Source: Rhypophila decipiens (lineage: Eukaryota > Ascomycota > Sordariomycetes > Sordariales > Naviculisporaceae). Taken from it: a stretch of 64,000 nt of DNA. Made by a program: the position numbers and the translations under genes. Each line of letters begins with the position of its first letter. Position 1 is the stretch's first letter. The notes beneath the pieces are model-generated. The model made no database searches, was not told where the DNA came from, and saw only the letters and a program-made list of their open reading frames with translations. Location of the stretch: assembly GCA_033297075.1 (NCBI GenBank), contig MU858199.1, forward strand, positions 29,722 through 93,721, written 5' to 3'. Below are positions 1 through 11,923 of this stretch, piece after piece.

Positions 1-736
1 AATAGCGAAAACAGTGGTGTTAGACACTACCATACTGCCAGGACAAATTGAAAGATTCTTAAGGAGTCCCGGACATGCAGTAAATTAGGTGGCTGGCAGG
101 ACCAACGAGAAACATGGCAGCTTGCAGGGCACACAGTGCGACGAAATTGAGGATGCTTCTGCACGGATGACGCTGCTCGTATCCCTTTTCTTCTTTTTCT
201 TCGGATCACGAACGCAAAGAAAGCAACCCCACCAGACGCACTAAACCGAAGTATATCATGGGCGCTTGATCACGACTTCCATCTGCTTCCCCGTTTGCTA
301 GACACGAGTTAGGGAAGATAAGGGGCGAACAACATCACACAGGAACTACCTTACTTGTTAACTAAAACATAACCAAGATTATATTCTCAAGTTTGACAAT
401 CTCCATCCATTCGCGGTACTGCTAACTACACGACTGACACGTTTGTAACCTCAGGCAGGACTTGCATCAGTAATAGGTGCGGATTCAACTTCTCCCTGCT
501 GGTCGCCAATGCCATTCTGCTTCACTGGTAACAAGTGAGTGATCTTCACCTGAGTCCGCCATTCGGTTGCAAACAGTTCTCTCCACCAGCTAATCTCGCA
601 CCTTACCCTAATCCAGTTTCTTGCTTCATTAACTACATCACTGATCATCTGCCTGTTATGGCTAGCCGGGACTCTCCCTCCACTTATCATCATATCTTCG
701 TCCGACTCCGATACAGAGGGTTCGAAAGGCTTTTGA
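1..736. other. intergenic / unresolved
   Basis: No gene is supported with confidence in 1-450. From 451 to about 770 a minus-strand open frame contains an acidic, tryptophan-bearing stretch that could be a 3' exon. It overlaps the CCC-ended ORF in another frame, and no convincing splice site joins it to anything, so it is left unresolved. Confidence 0.3.
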
Positions 737-1156
737 TTAGCAACAACATCCAGAACTCTGCTTCTTTTTCTCTGCGGCGGGACGCATTTGCATCGGCTCT
801 GGGCGCGCGTAACCGCTTGGTGACGGAGTCCTGCTCGATGATGATGCGTAGCCCGGCTTTGTATATAAGCTCCCAGCAGGTGGAGCAGGTGATAGATATT
901 GCTGGTTATATGCCCCTGCATCTGGCCGTGAATGCCTTTTTGCTGGCTTGGGAGGGATTATTTTCGGCTGCTGTGCTGGTGCCTGGAAAGCAAGAGACGG
1001 ATGTGACGGTCTCCTTGATGCCCCAGGTGGACCAGGGAGAGGCGTCTGGTCGCGGGGTGGATAGGTGTGGGATCTTGGTTGCCCATCCCTCCTGGCCACC
1101 GGGCGAAGGCGTGTTGGTGTTGTAGAGGCGTCGGATGAAAGCACCGTGATCCACAT
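737..1156 (-). CDS. small proline-rich protein ending in CCC
   Basis: This is a 139-residue open frame, rich in Pro, Ser, Gln and basic residues, that ends EKKKQSSGCCC just before TAA. No catalytic domain is visible. A basic patch followed by a run of cysteines at the extreme C terminus is the arrangement seen in small proteins held on membranes by S-acylation, so a peripheral membrane protein is inferred; it is not demonstrated. The start is the only ATG in the frame and the first 20 residues are unremarkable, so an upstream exon or later start is possible. A competing frame (451-921, same strand) overlaps its 3' part and both cannot be coding. I do not recognise the family. Confidence 0.38.
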   Translation of the reverse strand: MWITVLSSDASTTPTRLRPVARRDGQPRSHTYPPRDQTPLPGPPGASRRPSHPSLAFQAPAQQPKIIPPKPAKRHSRPDAGAYNQQYLSPAPPAGSLYTKPGYASSSSRTPSPSGYARPEPMQMRPAAEKKKQSSGCCC

Positions 1157-1399
1157 CTCCCACTCTGCACAAGAATCCGGAGGATACGCAGGACGTCTTG
1201 GCGCTGAAGCTTTTGCCTGTTCGTCCTCCTTCTACCAAAGAAGTACTAGTTTTCTTCCACCCGCGTTCAGTTCTGGCGAGGCAAATCTAGCAAATTCGAA
1301 CTTTAATTCAGTCCCCGCAGAGCTAAAGTCGACATATTAAATCCCCCCCTGGTTCTAAGTTAATTCTTTTTGGTTCACTCAATTCCATCCTCGGTCTTA

Positions 1400-1462
1400 C
1401 TACCTAGCTTTTCTCCCTCCCTCTCCCTCTCTGGCTCTCTCTTTTCTTTTACTCTCTTCAAA
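1400..1462 (+). promoter_or_regulatory. pyrimidine-rich tract upstream of the 1481 start
   Basis: A nearly unbroken C/T stretch lies about 20-80 bases before the ATG at 1481. Such CT tracts are common in the core promoter or 5' UTR of filamentous fungal genes. This supports the ATG at 1481 rather than the GTG-led extension upstream. Confidence 0.4.
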
Positions 1463-1480
1463 GCACTGCGAAACAAAACG

Positions 1481-2642
1481 ATGAGCACCGAAGCCAACAA
1501 CTCGAAAGATTCTGCAGGCCACACCTCGCCAACTGAAGCCAAGGAAGAAGATGGCAGCCCCTGCAAGAATCTCCTCGCCGCCCAGCGCCCCACTGTAACA
1601 GCGGTCCTTCATGGGCAACCGCGTGCATACAGCATACAACACGGCGATCATTTTGATACACTGACCGACTACACCCCATGGACATGTGTCTTTTATGGAG
1701 GAGATTGCTTTGACTGGTTCGACCGTTGGGTTGAAGTATCTGATAGTTGGACGATCAAGAAGATGATCTCGTGGAGGCCACAGGTACTCCCATATACGCG
1801 AAAGCTCGCCGGCCTGAAGCGTGAGGACATGATCGAGTTTGCGAATAACTGGATTCTCCCAACTCCCATCCCGCTGTTCAAAGACCCGGAGAGCGGAGAT
1901 GAGTACCACATCGACGGCGACGAGACACCAAACCTGCCACAGATCACTTGCCCTTCAATCCATGCCGGATCGAACCCAACTGCAAGTCTCCTATTTCTCC
2001 TTCAAAGCCGAGGTATTTCCCCCCTCGGCAACGCAGGAGTTGCAACCGAAGCAGGAACGCAAACCCCCACGATATGCCGTATATATCGGTTGTCTCAAAG
2101 TAAGAACTACCACCTTTAGAGGCCTTCAGCTCGATCTTGAGAGCCTCGAAGAACCGCCGCCGGTAACCGAAAAGACCGACTGGAATGTGATCATAGATGT
2201 AGAGGACGAGAATTATCCAGTCTGGATAGTGGCATCTCGCCAGCAGCTCAAAGATCATTATCACGACCAAGGAGAAGATTACGAGCCACTATTTCCTCTT
2301 CCCATCTTTTGGGGTCTAATGAGTGATGAGAGCGCCGACTACGATTGCGCGTGCATTCTCGTCTCCATCCATCGCCTTGGACTGGATAACCCAATGGCGC
2401 CGGACTTCTCAGAGGTGCTGGACATAATACGAAGCACGCGCTGCATTATCGACCCGGTACATCACCCTCTGCCCCCGGAACAGCTCACCAAGTACGTCAA
2501 CAATGAGCAATTCGATCATCCAGAACCAGCGGTATGGCCGGCTGATCCCGATATGGAGGTGAAGATCACTCACGTGTTGGTATATGACGACGATTCTCAA
2601 CAAGACCTTTGGCACAGCGCACTCGAAAGGGGAGAGTACTAA
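1481..2642 (+). CDS. hypothetical protein with an internal frame change
   Basis: The first frame opens MSTEANNSKDS and stays protein-like (many W, D and Y residues) to about 1945. The reading then continues in another frame from about 1980 (around VSYFSFKAEVF) to TAA at 2642. The second part is acidic and soluble in character. Joining the frames needs the removal of a number of bases equal to 1 modulo 3. A GT...AG segment of 40 bases at about 1902-1941 would do this but is shorter than normal fungal introns, so a one-base indel is as likely. No signal peptide, membrane segment or known domain was recognised. The start follows a CT-rich leader. It could be a pseudogene or a gene with an unusual mini-intron. 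Confidence 0.5.
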
Positions 2643-3220
2643 CCAGAGTCCCATATGGTGTGTGTAATGCTTTTGACCCGATGGCTGGGTGGTTCTTGGA
2701 GGATTAGTACTAGCAGGACTGCATTTGGGGGTTATATATGTGGAATTCAATCCTTTATGATGTTGCGTGAACGGGCGAAGTATTTCACAATGACGGCCTA
2801 AAGATGTAAGAAACAGCGAAGCGGATTATCCCGTCTCTCACTTTTACTGAGAATAGTAGACCCATAATTTGTCATAAACTGGGCACGAGATGTCCGTAGA
2901 AAGAAAACTTCTCGAAACTCCCACTGAACAACATCTTCTAGGTCTTGACTCTTGTTGACTGTTGATTGCCTATCGTCGAGCACTTTCAGGGGAAATCTCC
3001 ACATTTGTTTTGGCGGGGCAACGACCTCTGGAGCCCACACGGGTAGCTTCCCAGGTTCCGTTAGCGAGAACATTGTAGGGGATAGCGCCGTAATGAGACT
3101 CTTAACAGGGGAAGAAAAAAACCGTGACACTCTTTTCTCACCACTCAATCAGAACCTCATCCAATTGGTACCTCAAATTCCCGACCGCTCTCTTTCTTGC
3201 TGCATCCTCGCCTGCCAACA
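2643..3220. other. intergenic, nothing clear
   Basis: Two opposed short open frames (2798-3148 minus, 2952-3224 plus) overlap each other and show no domain. This is read as the 3' flank of the previous gene and the promoter of the EXPERA gene. Confidence 0.5.
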
Positions 3221-3946
3221 ATGACAACTTACACTAAAACGTGGAGGAATTACCTCTGGCTGGCATGGTTCGTCATTCAACTGCCCATCATCATCTGTAA
3301 ATATTTACCTGCCCCACTTGACAAACCTCACCTCGATCTCAGTAACGTAGCTAATCTCATGAGCAAAAAGTGATCGATGGATATGACCACCTCTTTCCCA
3401 AATCCTTCAGTCAACCTGGGGGGCCATTGCACCCGTTGGCCGTCGCCCGACAAGACTACATAGCCACCTTCAACGACCCGATCGTGCAATGGTCGCCGGA
3501 TACCCCACGGGGCCATGACAGCTGGATGGGCTTGTTCTTGTACATCGAGTTTGCCGCCACCCTCCCGACTGTCCTCTACGCCGTTTATCGTCTGGGACTT
3601 AGCAAGCGCAACAAGGGCACCTCGGGGGCTGACGAGTTGGTCTTCTTGGTCTACGGATTTGAGACGGCCCTGACGACGCTGGTTTGCTTTCATGACGTCT
3701 TTTACTGGGACGACAAGGTGTACTCGCCCGAGTTGAAGAATACCTTCAAGTACAGCTTTTTTGCGCCATGGATTGTAATGCGTAAGTCCTTGGCTTTCTC
3801 TCTTCATGAGCATTGGCAGCGTGTATGATGATGCTGACTGGCGATGGATGGTGACAGCGACCCTTCTTTTTGTCGACATGGCTTCCCGGATTCTTGCACG
3901 AATCAGGGTGGCGGATGCAATGCTTGCTGGAAAGAAGATGCAGTAG
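3221..3946 (+). CDS. EXPERA-domain protein, TMEM97/sigma-2 receptor-like
   Basis: Three exons (3221-3296, 3371-3781, 3858-3946) give a 191-residue protein. It starts MTTYTKTWRNYLWLAWF and has four predicted membrane helices, including one around LFLYIEFAATLPTVLYAVY and one at FFAPWIVMPTLLFVDMA. The pattern matches the EXPERA family (emopamil-binding protein, TM6SF and TMEM97), which consists of ER membrane proteins linked to sterol handling; fungal members have been tied to delivery of mitochondrial precursors. Introns of 74 and 76 bases have GTAAAT and GTAAGT donors, and both junctions keep the frame. It converges on the next gene. The family assignment is confident; the substrate is not known from sequence. 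Confidence 0.85.
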
Positions 3947-4177
3947 TGTGACTACGAGGCAGATCACGTCGATGAAAGGCGAGTAGAAAGAGGGAACCGG
4001 CGGTGAAGATGCCTGAAAAGTTCCCGCCCTGTATATATTGCAACAAAACGCCAAAACAGGTAACTACCCAGCCTACCAAACTCCAGTTGCCCGTATCCTT
4101 ACATAGCAAGCCGTCTGTTGAACAGCAAGGTCCGTTGGTAGATGACAGTCATCCAAGATCACCATAGTTCATGAACT

Positions 4178-5140
4178 CTAGTCAATTGCCCTCTTCTGAT
4201 ATCCCCAGCCATTACCCAGCCCGTTCAAGGGCGTCGCGCCTCCCAGCGTCCTGCCTCGTAACCTCTTTGGCAGAACAGAGCCATAGAAATGGACTGAACT
4301 AACCACGACGCCGGCAAGGAAGGCCACCAGCCCATAGAAGATGGTGCTCGCGTAAATATGTCCGCCCATTCCATTCCACTCGACCTTGCCCTCTACCGTC
4401 GGCAGGGCCGGGGTAGGAAACCACCTGACCGAGAAGCTCAAGGGCAACGGGTCGCCAATGATCAGCTTCCTGGTGGCTCCGCCTTCCATGTGTGTCAGCG
4501 GACTCGTCGAATACGCCGTCGCGCTGTCCAGCACCCCCGAATCGTGCGGGTGTATGTGATGTTTTGGCGTGCTATGCAGCAAAACATTCATGTGCGTGCT
4601 GATGTGCATGTGGCTCAATTGCAGAGTCCCGGCCAGAGCAAAGACCAGCGGGATGTATTCCATCTCGTACGCCTTCTCGCCAACCGTCTCGATGTGGGGA
4701 GGGGGTCGCGACGGCAAACGGCAGGATAAGGGGGCGTCGGAGTGGATGTAGAACTCGAGAAGGTGGAAAAAGGGATCGCTGATCATGGGGATGGTGCAGT
4801 TCTGCTCGCCTTCGACGCCGTAGTGGAATTCGAGCGGGGCCGCCGTCTCGTTGCAGACTGGGAACGGTATCCATTGGATCTCGTGTGTTTTGGCATTTTC
4901 AATGTGCTCGCCGGTTTCTCTGAAGGTTGCCAACTGTTAGTGATTGCAGAAAGGGGGCCAGAGCGATGGGTATAATCGCGAGCAACAGAAAACGTACGAG
5001 CTGCGGTTCATGCATTCTACCCGGATGGGTGCCCCGTAATGGTAGGATGGAAGTGCATTCTCGTGAACGTAGGCCAGCGCCTGCGCTGCCAGACAACAGG
5101 CGACCAGCAGCGCTATCCGGAGAACTGACAGACCGGCCAT
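4178..5140 (-). CDS. secretory-pathway type I membrane glycoprotein, function unknown
   Basis: Two exons (5140-4998 and 4919-4178) encode 294 residues. A signal peptide (MAGLSVLRIALLVACCLAAQALA) leads a luminal part with the strings YHYGAPIRVECMNRS and FPVCNETAAPLEFHYG, several cysteines and N-glycosylation sequons. A single membrane helix near residues 240-265 (IFYGLVAFLAGVVVSSVHFYG) is followed by a short basic cytosolic tail. I chose the GTACGT donor with the acceptor after TTCAG because it gives exactly 295 codons with the stop. The sequence has the feel of a conserved fungal ER/Golgi or cell-surface protein, but I cannot name it. It is convergent with the EXPERA gene. Confidence 0.75.
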
Positions 5141-5592
5141 GGTGGTTTGCGCCCGAGTGTCGCGCGGTGGAGGTCAATTGCTCTTTGTCTCGTGCCGGTA
5201 AAGTCTCGGTTTGCCGTCCAATCACCGGAGATGGTGCATCTTGCGCGGACACCCGATAATTGGTATCGCGTTCCGAGTTGTGAGTCTCGTCGTCGTTTGG
5301 TGGACTGGCTCTGGCTTGTAGATCCACTGTAGCTTATGGTAAACTGCCAGAGCTCCAGCTTCAGACCTCCAACGTGGCAAAGTGCAAATTTGGCCAGGTG
5401 TTTGCTTAGTCATCCGGATCGGGAACAATTACAAGTAGAGACACGAACAAGGCACAAAAGCAATTTGGAACCCCTGAACATAAACAACGGAAAGGGGGAA
5501 AGGGGATCGAAACATTCTGGGAATTAAAAGTCACTTGAACTGAGGCCGGCTGATCAATCAAGAGTGCTATAAGGGTCAAAAAGAAAAAGATT
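5141..5592. other. intergenic
   Basis: This is the promoter side of the membrane glycoprotein gene and the 3' side of the tRNA-Gly gene. Apart from the A-rich tract next to the tRNA, nothing is recognised. Confidence 0.5.
5578..5588 (-). terminator. RNA polymerase III T-run after tRNA-Gly
   Basis: On the minus strand, two runs of five T separated by one C begin four bases beyond the tRNA-Gly 3' end. This is a standard Pol III terminator. Confidence 0.7.
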
Positions 5593-5662
5593 GCGTCAGC
5601 CGCGAATCGAACGCGGGGCCCATCGATGGCAACGATGGATTTTACCACTAAACCACTGACGC
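5593..5662 (-). tRNA. tRNA-Gly (GCC)
   Basis: The minus strand folds as a full cloverleaf. The acceptor arm GCGTCAG pairs with CTGACGC. The D arm contains TGGTTTAGTGG (A box). The anticodon stem CATCG/CGATG holds loop TTGCCAT with anticodon GCC. The T arm is CCGCG/CGCGG with loop TTCGATT (B box GTTCGATTC). There is no intron. CCA is not encoded, as in eukaryotes. A Pol III terminator follows at once. Confidence 0.95.
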
Positions 5663-6024
5663 TTGTTATGGCGATTGATGTTCTCGCAAACCCAGGACCC
5701 CTATATTAACAGCACTAGTGTCTCACATCCCACAGCGACTTATTAACAACATTCAACAGCAATCTTAACATTGAACGACAATCGAGATCATCAGTGATTT
5801 GGATTTATCAGAGAATGGCATAAGTAACTTCCTTGCCTAATAGCCTTTTAACTGTTCAGATAGCTACTGTGGAATATGTTGTCCATGGCCATGATTAACA
5901 GGTGAAGGAGACGACGAGACCTTCGAAATTGGAAGGTGGTTAATGACTAATTGTCTACAGTACTTTAGTATCCCATTTGTCAACTCCCAGCTTCTCTTGA
6001 CACGGCAGCGATTCGGCTTCCTAG
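5663..6024. other. intergenic
   Basis: This lies between the tRNA-Gly 5' side and the 3' end of the NLR gene. It is somewhat AT-rich and no feature is recognised. Confidence 0.5.
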
Positions 6025-9000
6025 TTAGAGCTTCAGATGCTCGAGATCTGCCTGGTTCGCCCACCCCTTTTCGTGATCCTCTTCGTCCTGCTCACTGGTG
6101 GCAACACTCGACGAAGCTTCCAAGCCTCTCACTTGCCATCTGTCAATCCAGAATTGTTAGCAGGTTGTTGACTTTTGAATGCACTCTCTCAGGCTGTCAA
6201 CAACGCGCCGGAAATGAAAGCAAGAGAAATAAAGACGTACATTTTCCAGGTGAAATCATCGCCCCCAGAGACAAACAATGAAGGATCGATAGGGCTCCAT
6301 GCCACCGTGTTACACCTTGGAAGATGTTGGGACTCTAGGCGGACAATGAGTTCGGTCGTTTCCTTGCTCCAGATCAAGATGGAGCCATCTAGCCGGGTGA
6401 GGTGCGGATTGACGTGTCAGCACTGGGCATTGTTTCGTCATCAGTCTCGGAAGAGTGTACTCACCTTCGCTTCCAGTGAGAACAAAGTCTTCACCCATGA
6501 CTCCTCCACCGAAGCTGCAAAACTGTTTATACTCGCCCCCCTTTGTCCCCAGATATCTGGCCACGATTTTCATGGGGTCGTTTACAAGACCTACCAGAAC
6601 CAGAACTCCACTCGCGCAGCCTGCGAGCAACACTCTGGAATCCCTGCTCACGCACATGCCTACTATTCGCGACTCCAGTATTATATCCCGCCCCGCATTC
6701 CGTCCATCAATCTCTAACAAGGCGATCTGCTCCTCTTTAGCCACCGCCATCGTCTTTCCGCCCACCAACCACTCCATCTCCTCCACTCTGTCAAACACGT
6801 TATTATTATGCCACTGGCTCTTGAGGGAGACTGTGTCGGCCTTTTCATCACCATCGCCGTCGAGAACCTCTCTCCAGAGGCTTGTATTCGGGTGCGGTGA
6901 TCCAAGGATGAACCACTTATTGTCAGGAGCCCATACACAAGAAGTAGTCGGGTAATCATCAAAGCCAAGAACATCTTTCAGTCGAACAAGCCCGGGCTGC
7001 ACGGTGCAAGCATTCTCAGCTTCCCAGACTAGAGCCCCGTGTAGGGTACAGGTCACGATCAAAGAGTCGTCTGGACTCCAGCTGACCCTGGTGACATGAG
7101 CCGGCGTTTCCAGTGTCGATTCCAGCTGGCCAGAAGACATGTCCCAAATATCCACGAAATTGGCCCTCCCAGCGACGGCCACACGTCGGCCATCGTGGGA
7201 AAAGCTGGTACACCACACTTCTTCAGACCACGACTTATTCGCAGGAAAGGATATTGTCTGTTTTAAATGGACGTCCATCGTGCCACTCTTACTCCAGGCA
7301 GTCATAGGGCTGTCCGAAGTTTTGCTGAAGTCCAAGAAGGAAGTCGTGGACTGCTTTGGATCAGATATATGTTGGTGGTCGTTTATTAATAACTCTGCCA
7401 CTTTGTCATGGCCTTTGAACCTTGCCCAGTCCAAGGGAGAGCACCCAAGACGATCCCTTGCTTCGATTTCAGCATGGGGCTGTTGCATTAGAATCTCCAC
7501 TACAGCTATGTGCCCTCGAAATGCTGCCCACGAAAGCGCGGTCCGTCCGTGCAAGTCACGGTGGTTGATATCAACCTTGTCTGGCCGGAGCACAATATTC
7601 CGGACCAGCTCATCATGGCCTCTCTCGGCTGCACAGATGAGCATGTTCCAACCCTCGGCGTCAACTGTATTCGGGTCGATTGCTGAGTGCGCTAAGAGGA
7701 AGTCCACGTCATGCTTCCCACCACTCCACATAGCCCAGAGGAGGGCTGTTCGTCCTCTTTTGTCTTTCTGGTTGACATTGACTTCCGGCCGAGAGAGGAG
7801 AAATCTTACAACGGATGTTCTTCGCATGGCTGCTGCTTCGATCAAGGGTGTTCTCCCCTTGTTATCTGAGATATTCATATCTTTTGCAGGATGGTCCATT
7901 GACTCTAGCAGCGTTTCGCATGTTTCGAGATGACCCCTAGAGACTGCAAGGAAGAACGGGGTTCTACCCATACTGTCTCGTCTTTCATGTGGCTTGACCC
8001 CTAGTCCACCGTTCCGGTCCATCTCCTCGGCATCTGCTCGGATATGGTGCGCCAACAAGTACCTTACGGTAGATGTGTGTCCAGCCCACGCAGCAGAGTG
8101 CAAGGGGATCCTGCCTTCCCGATCCTGGGCGTCTAACCTGCAGCCACTGGCAATCAGTTTCTGTATTGTCTCGGCAATCGATTGTCCATCTGTAATCTTC
8201 GGTATGTCCTGCAGCCGTTGGCCGTCGTGGCCGAAGGCTGGTAGGCACCTGAGGATGCTTTCCAGGTATCCCTCTCCAGAGGAAAGAACATGCAGCAGCG
8301 TCTCTTGCGATCTGGGATCGGCCAGCATCCCAGCGTTCATGCCAACATCCAGCATTAGTTGCATTAACGACGGTTCTGCTAAAGCGGCGATCACAAAGGC
8401 AATGGAGCGGTCATTGTTGTCCAAGAGATCAAGGCAGGGAAAGACGATCGCCCAAGGACAAGATCCGTTCGTGGAGTCGCCGACAATGCTGGTTAGTCCA
8501 GACTCCTTCTTTATCAGAGAAAGGAGGAGCTTTTGTTCCTTTGGCTTTTCGCGAAAAGCTGTATGCGCCCACAAGACAGCGTATCGGGCAGAGAGCGTGA
8601 GTGAAAAGCCTCGGGCTTGTTCCCGGAAGTATTCTTCTATCAACTCGGTTGTTCCAACTGTGGCATCATCACGGGCTTGTTTTGTGCCTCGCCCCTGGAT
8701 GGTCTTACTATACACCTCCAGTGCGTGTGCTCCAGTGTGCTGCCATGTATAGAGAAGTAGGGGGTAGGGTGGCCTCGAGGATTTTGATCCTCCAAGTTTG
8801 CTACCAGTCTTACTGGTAGCAGCAACGCCCTTGCCATTGCCAGCGACATCGTCATAGTGTTCCATATATGCTAGACAACATCGGAAGACGAAGCGATTGC
8901 ACGCAACTGGGTCCAACCGAAAGCGGGCTGGGACAGGATTTTGACCCTGCAGATACTGCTTAACAGAGAAATGAGCAAAAGTGACGACGGTGACAACGGT

Positions 9001-11450
9001 CCGATTTGCCCGAGAATCATCCGGTTGATCCTGTTCGTCCCAAAGAAGAAGCCGCTCCAACTCTGTAAACGTGACAAGGCCTGCGAGAATCCGCCTGAGT
9101 GAGTCAGGGTTTTTGTACCGTGCACTCGGATCGAAGATGACAAGCGAATCACCATCGTCTTCGAGTTCTTCATCGCCGCTGGTGCTACTAGTTGTCGACG
9201 TACCATTATCCGTGTTCTCGACCTCAAAAGCGACCAACTCAGAAACCTCGGCTAGACTCAGTGGCCTCTTCGCGCATGCCAACCAGCTGAGCACAACTAT
9301 TGCTTCCTCGCTCTCGTCGGCGTCCTGTATACGACGAAGCATGCGTTCATACGTCTCTTCGAGTCCTTTTGGTAATCTCTTCAAGGCCTTCCTGACATCT
9401 TTTTCACGCTCTTTGCCAGCCAGAGCCCGAACCTGGAGGTCGGCCCAGCGAAACACTCCATCGGCTTGCTCCGTCAGCTCGGTAATGACCTGGTCTTTGA
9501 GCTCATCTGACCACGCGTCATAAGAGGGGTCGAAACCCGTCTTGATTAAATGAGAGAGATGTTTCTTGATGTCATTGTTGATGGTTTCTTTATCAAATGC
9601 GAGCGTAATTACTTGGGCTGGTGCTGCTGGTTTGATCGCGGTGATCGCGGCCAAAATGTCCGGTTCAGGTCGGCTTGTCACCAGAATGTGGATATTAACT
9701 GGAAATTCGGTGAGGATGTCGGCCAAGAAAGCAACCATCTCCCGCCTGGCTGCTATGCCAGAATACTCGTCCAGACCGTCCACAACAATATAAAATGGCC
9801 GTGAGCTGTTTTTAGACGGGGCCGCTGACAAGTAAGAGGCCAAGAGTCCCCACAACGTCGCATCCAGATCCTCCATTGTCGGATTCCTCGACGGACGATA
9901 CTTCTTATACAGTCGCTGAAAGCTTGCTGGGACAAGGAAGTCGCTCGGGCGACGAGGGTCGGGAAGAATGGCGGCCCTGAGAATCTGGACAAGAAGGGTG
10001 CTCTTGAAGTGCCAAAGGTCCACCGTTCCGCTGTTTCGGTCCTTGCCTTCAAATGATAGGTAGAAGAAGGCGAGCTCCCCCAGGGTTTGACGCTCGATAT
10101 GATCAATGATTGCCGATGTCAAGACCGTCTTTCCTGAGCCGGCTGGGGCATGAAGCCACATGAGGGTCGACCCGGGCCCTTGTCCGTTCTCATGAGCTGT
10201 ATTCGACCACCGTTGAAAGGGCTCACCATCGAGGAACCACCTACCGGTAGCCCTGCTTTGTCGAAGGCTGCGGGCTGTGTTATGCTGCTGTCGGGTGTCA
10301 ATAAACGGCAGCCATTCCAGATATGTGTTCCTCATTGTAGCAGGAACGGAACCGTCCTGCGGGGCTCGCGCCCTGAGGAAGTCCGACACAAGACTTTGAG
10401 TATGGCCTTGCTCGAGGTACATCTCGGTAGCCGCGACGATCTGCTCTTTCTTCTCCTGCTCGTCCAGTCTCACATCGCTGAGGCCGCTGTTATCGACATT
10501 GAAGCGGAAATACCGTCCGTCTCCGACTCCAAGCTCGGCGTGGTTCTGGTAGAACCTCTCGGCAGTCCGCTGTGTGTCGGTAGCGAGTGACTTGAGCGTA
10601 TTGGCGATCTCGGCAAGATTGCCACCAAAGTCCTTCAGGGGCGGGACACCGGTACCGATGCTGACGAGGCACTGGATCCGATCTCTGGCATCATCGAGCC
10701 ATATAGCCTTGGCCTCTGACAGGACCCTCTCAACTGGGTTGTTCATTCCTGTCGCACCATCGACAAATTGCTGGGTCCCAATCTGGATGGGGTCAAAAAA
10801 GGTCGAAGCAGCCGACGTCGCTCGCGCGGCTTCCCATATTCGGCATTTGGCGGTCGAGATGTAATTGACCGAACTGTCGGTCTTGTATGACCGAATCAGG
10901 ACAGGCTGGCTGAGGGTTTTGGAGTTGGCGCAAACAAAGACTCGACAACTAGTGTCAGGCGTGAACAGCAAAGCATCCGGGTCCTCCTCCAGCTCCATGG
11001 CCGCCTTTCGGAACTCCGTCGCCAGTGTTTCGGATCGGTACTTGCCGTCTGCTTTCCAGAAGTCCTTTCCCTTGGCCACAAGGTTCAGCTTGGATCGCTT
11101 GAGCTTGAAGGCCTCGGCTGAGAGCTGCAGGTATTTCTCGATGCATTCGTCGACACTCATCCGCAGTCTCCCAAGCATGATGGCAATGAGCCTAGGGAAC
11201 ATGAAGAGACCTGGGTTAGCAGCGATAATGCCAGCATCATACAGGCAACGCGGAAAGACTCTTACCCTCCAGTGCTAGTACCACCAATTAGCTGGAAATA
11301 ATCGCATGGCTTTGGTGGGTTGTTTGGGTCAACTTTCTCCATTAAATGCTTGAGGATGATGAGAGACGATAGGCCTCGAATGCCGCCGCCATCAAGTGAT
11401 AATAACCGCACCGACCCCTGTTCATCGTAATAGCTTGCTTTCCAACTCAT
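6025..11450 (-). CDS. STAND/NLR receptor: patatin-NACHT-ankyrin-WD40
   Basis: Four exons (11450-11266, 11191-6465, 6388-6241, 6139-6025) add up to exactly 1725 codons (1724 residues). The N-terminal patatin-like phospholipase has DGGGIRG (about residues 20-26), the nucleophile elbow GTSTGG and the catalytic DGA (about 207). A NACHT NTPase follows with Walker A HAPAGSGKT (about 408-415) and Walker B FYIVVDGLDEY (about 530). Ankyrin repeats run from about 1085 to 1330 (for example GHTSTVRYLLAHH, GHDELVRNIV). WD40 blades occupy about 1384-1724, ending LTGSEDGSILIW and WKIWQV once the last introns are removed. Patatin-NACHT proteins are fungal NOD-like receptors that sense non-self and trigger lipase-driven cell death or defence. 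All catalytic motifs look intact. The tandem of ankyrin and WD40 sensors in one protein is unusual. Confidence 0.93.
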
Positions 11451-11923
11451 TTTGGAAGATCTGCCGTGATGCTGTCAAGAAGCGAGGTGAGTCAGAGGTC
11501 GGTCTGATGTCAAGGACCGTGATTGTTAGCATCCTCTTGGCGAATACCAGGCGAGGATTCGACCTGCATATATCACCTGACTGGCCAGAATCAGGCCAAG
11601 TTGCTCCAGCGTCGACAACAAGACATGGAAGGACAACAGTACATCTTGGTCTTGACCGCTTGCCTGCTTCAGTATGCTCTCGATCGAGGCTGGGACCTGT
11701 CAACTGGAAAGGCAAATCTGATCATGAAAGATGAGTGTATAAGCCTATATCCGTATCATGTCATGAGGAATGATGACAGATGCACGTGATGATTCCTGCA
11801 CCATTAGGCTCCAACCCTGGTCTCATCAGTCTTCCTGCCCAGTGGTTACAGCCAAACTCTTCTCTCCAGCTTGATCTTGAATCCCCATATCCATTGACTA
11901 CAAGATCTGGATATACAAGAAAA
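11451..11923. other. divergent promoter region
   Basis: About 470 bases separate the NLR start (minus) from the F-box gene start (plus), so the two genes share a bidirectional promoter space. No motif stands out. Confidence 0.4.

Noticed and set aside
1784..1883. 100-base GT...AG intron in the 1481-2642 gene
   Set aside because: It would restore the frame but removes clearly protein-like sequence and replaces it with a poorer Thr/Ser/Arg run.
1400..1909. 169-residue minus-strand open frame
   Set aside because: Antisense to the better-composed plus-strand gene with a CT-rich leader.
3328..3879. 183-residue minus-strand open frame
   Set aside because: Overlaps the three-exon EXPERA gene, whose splicing and membrane pattern are coherent.
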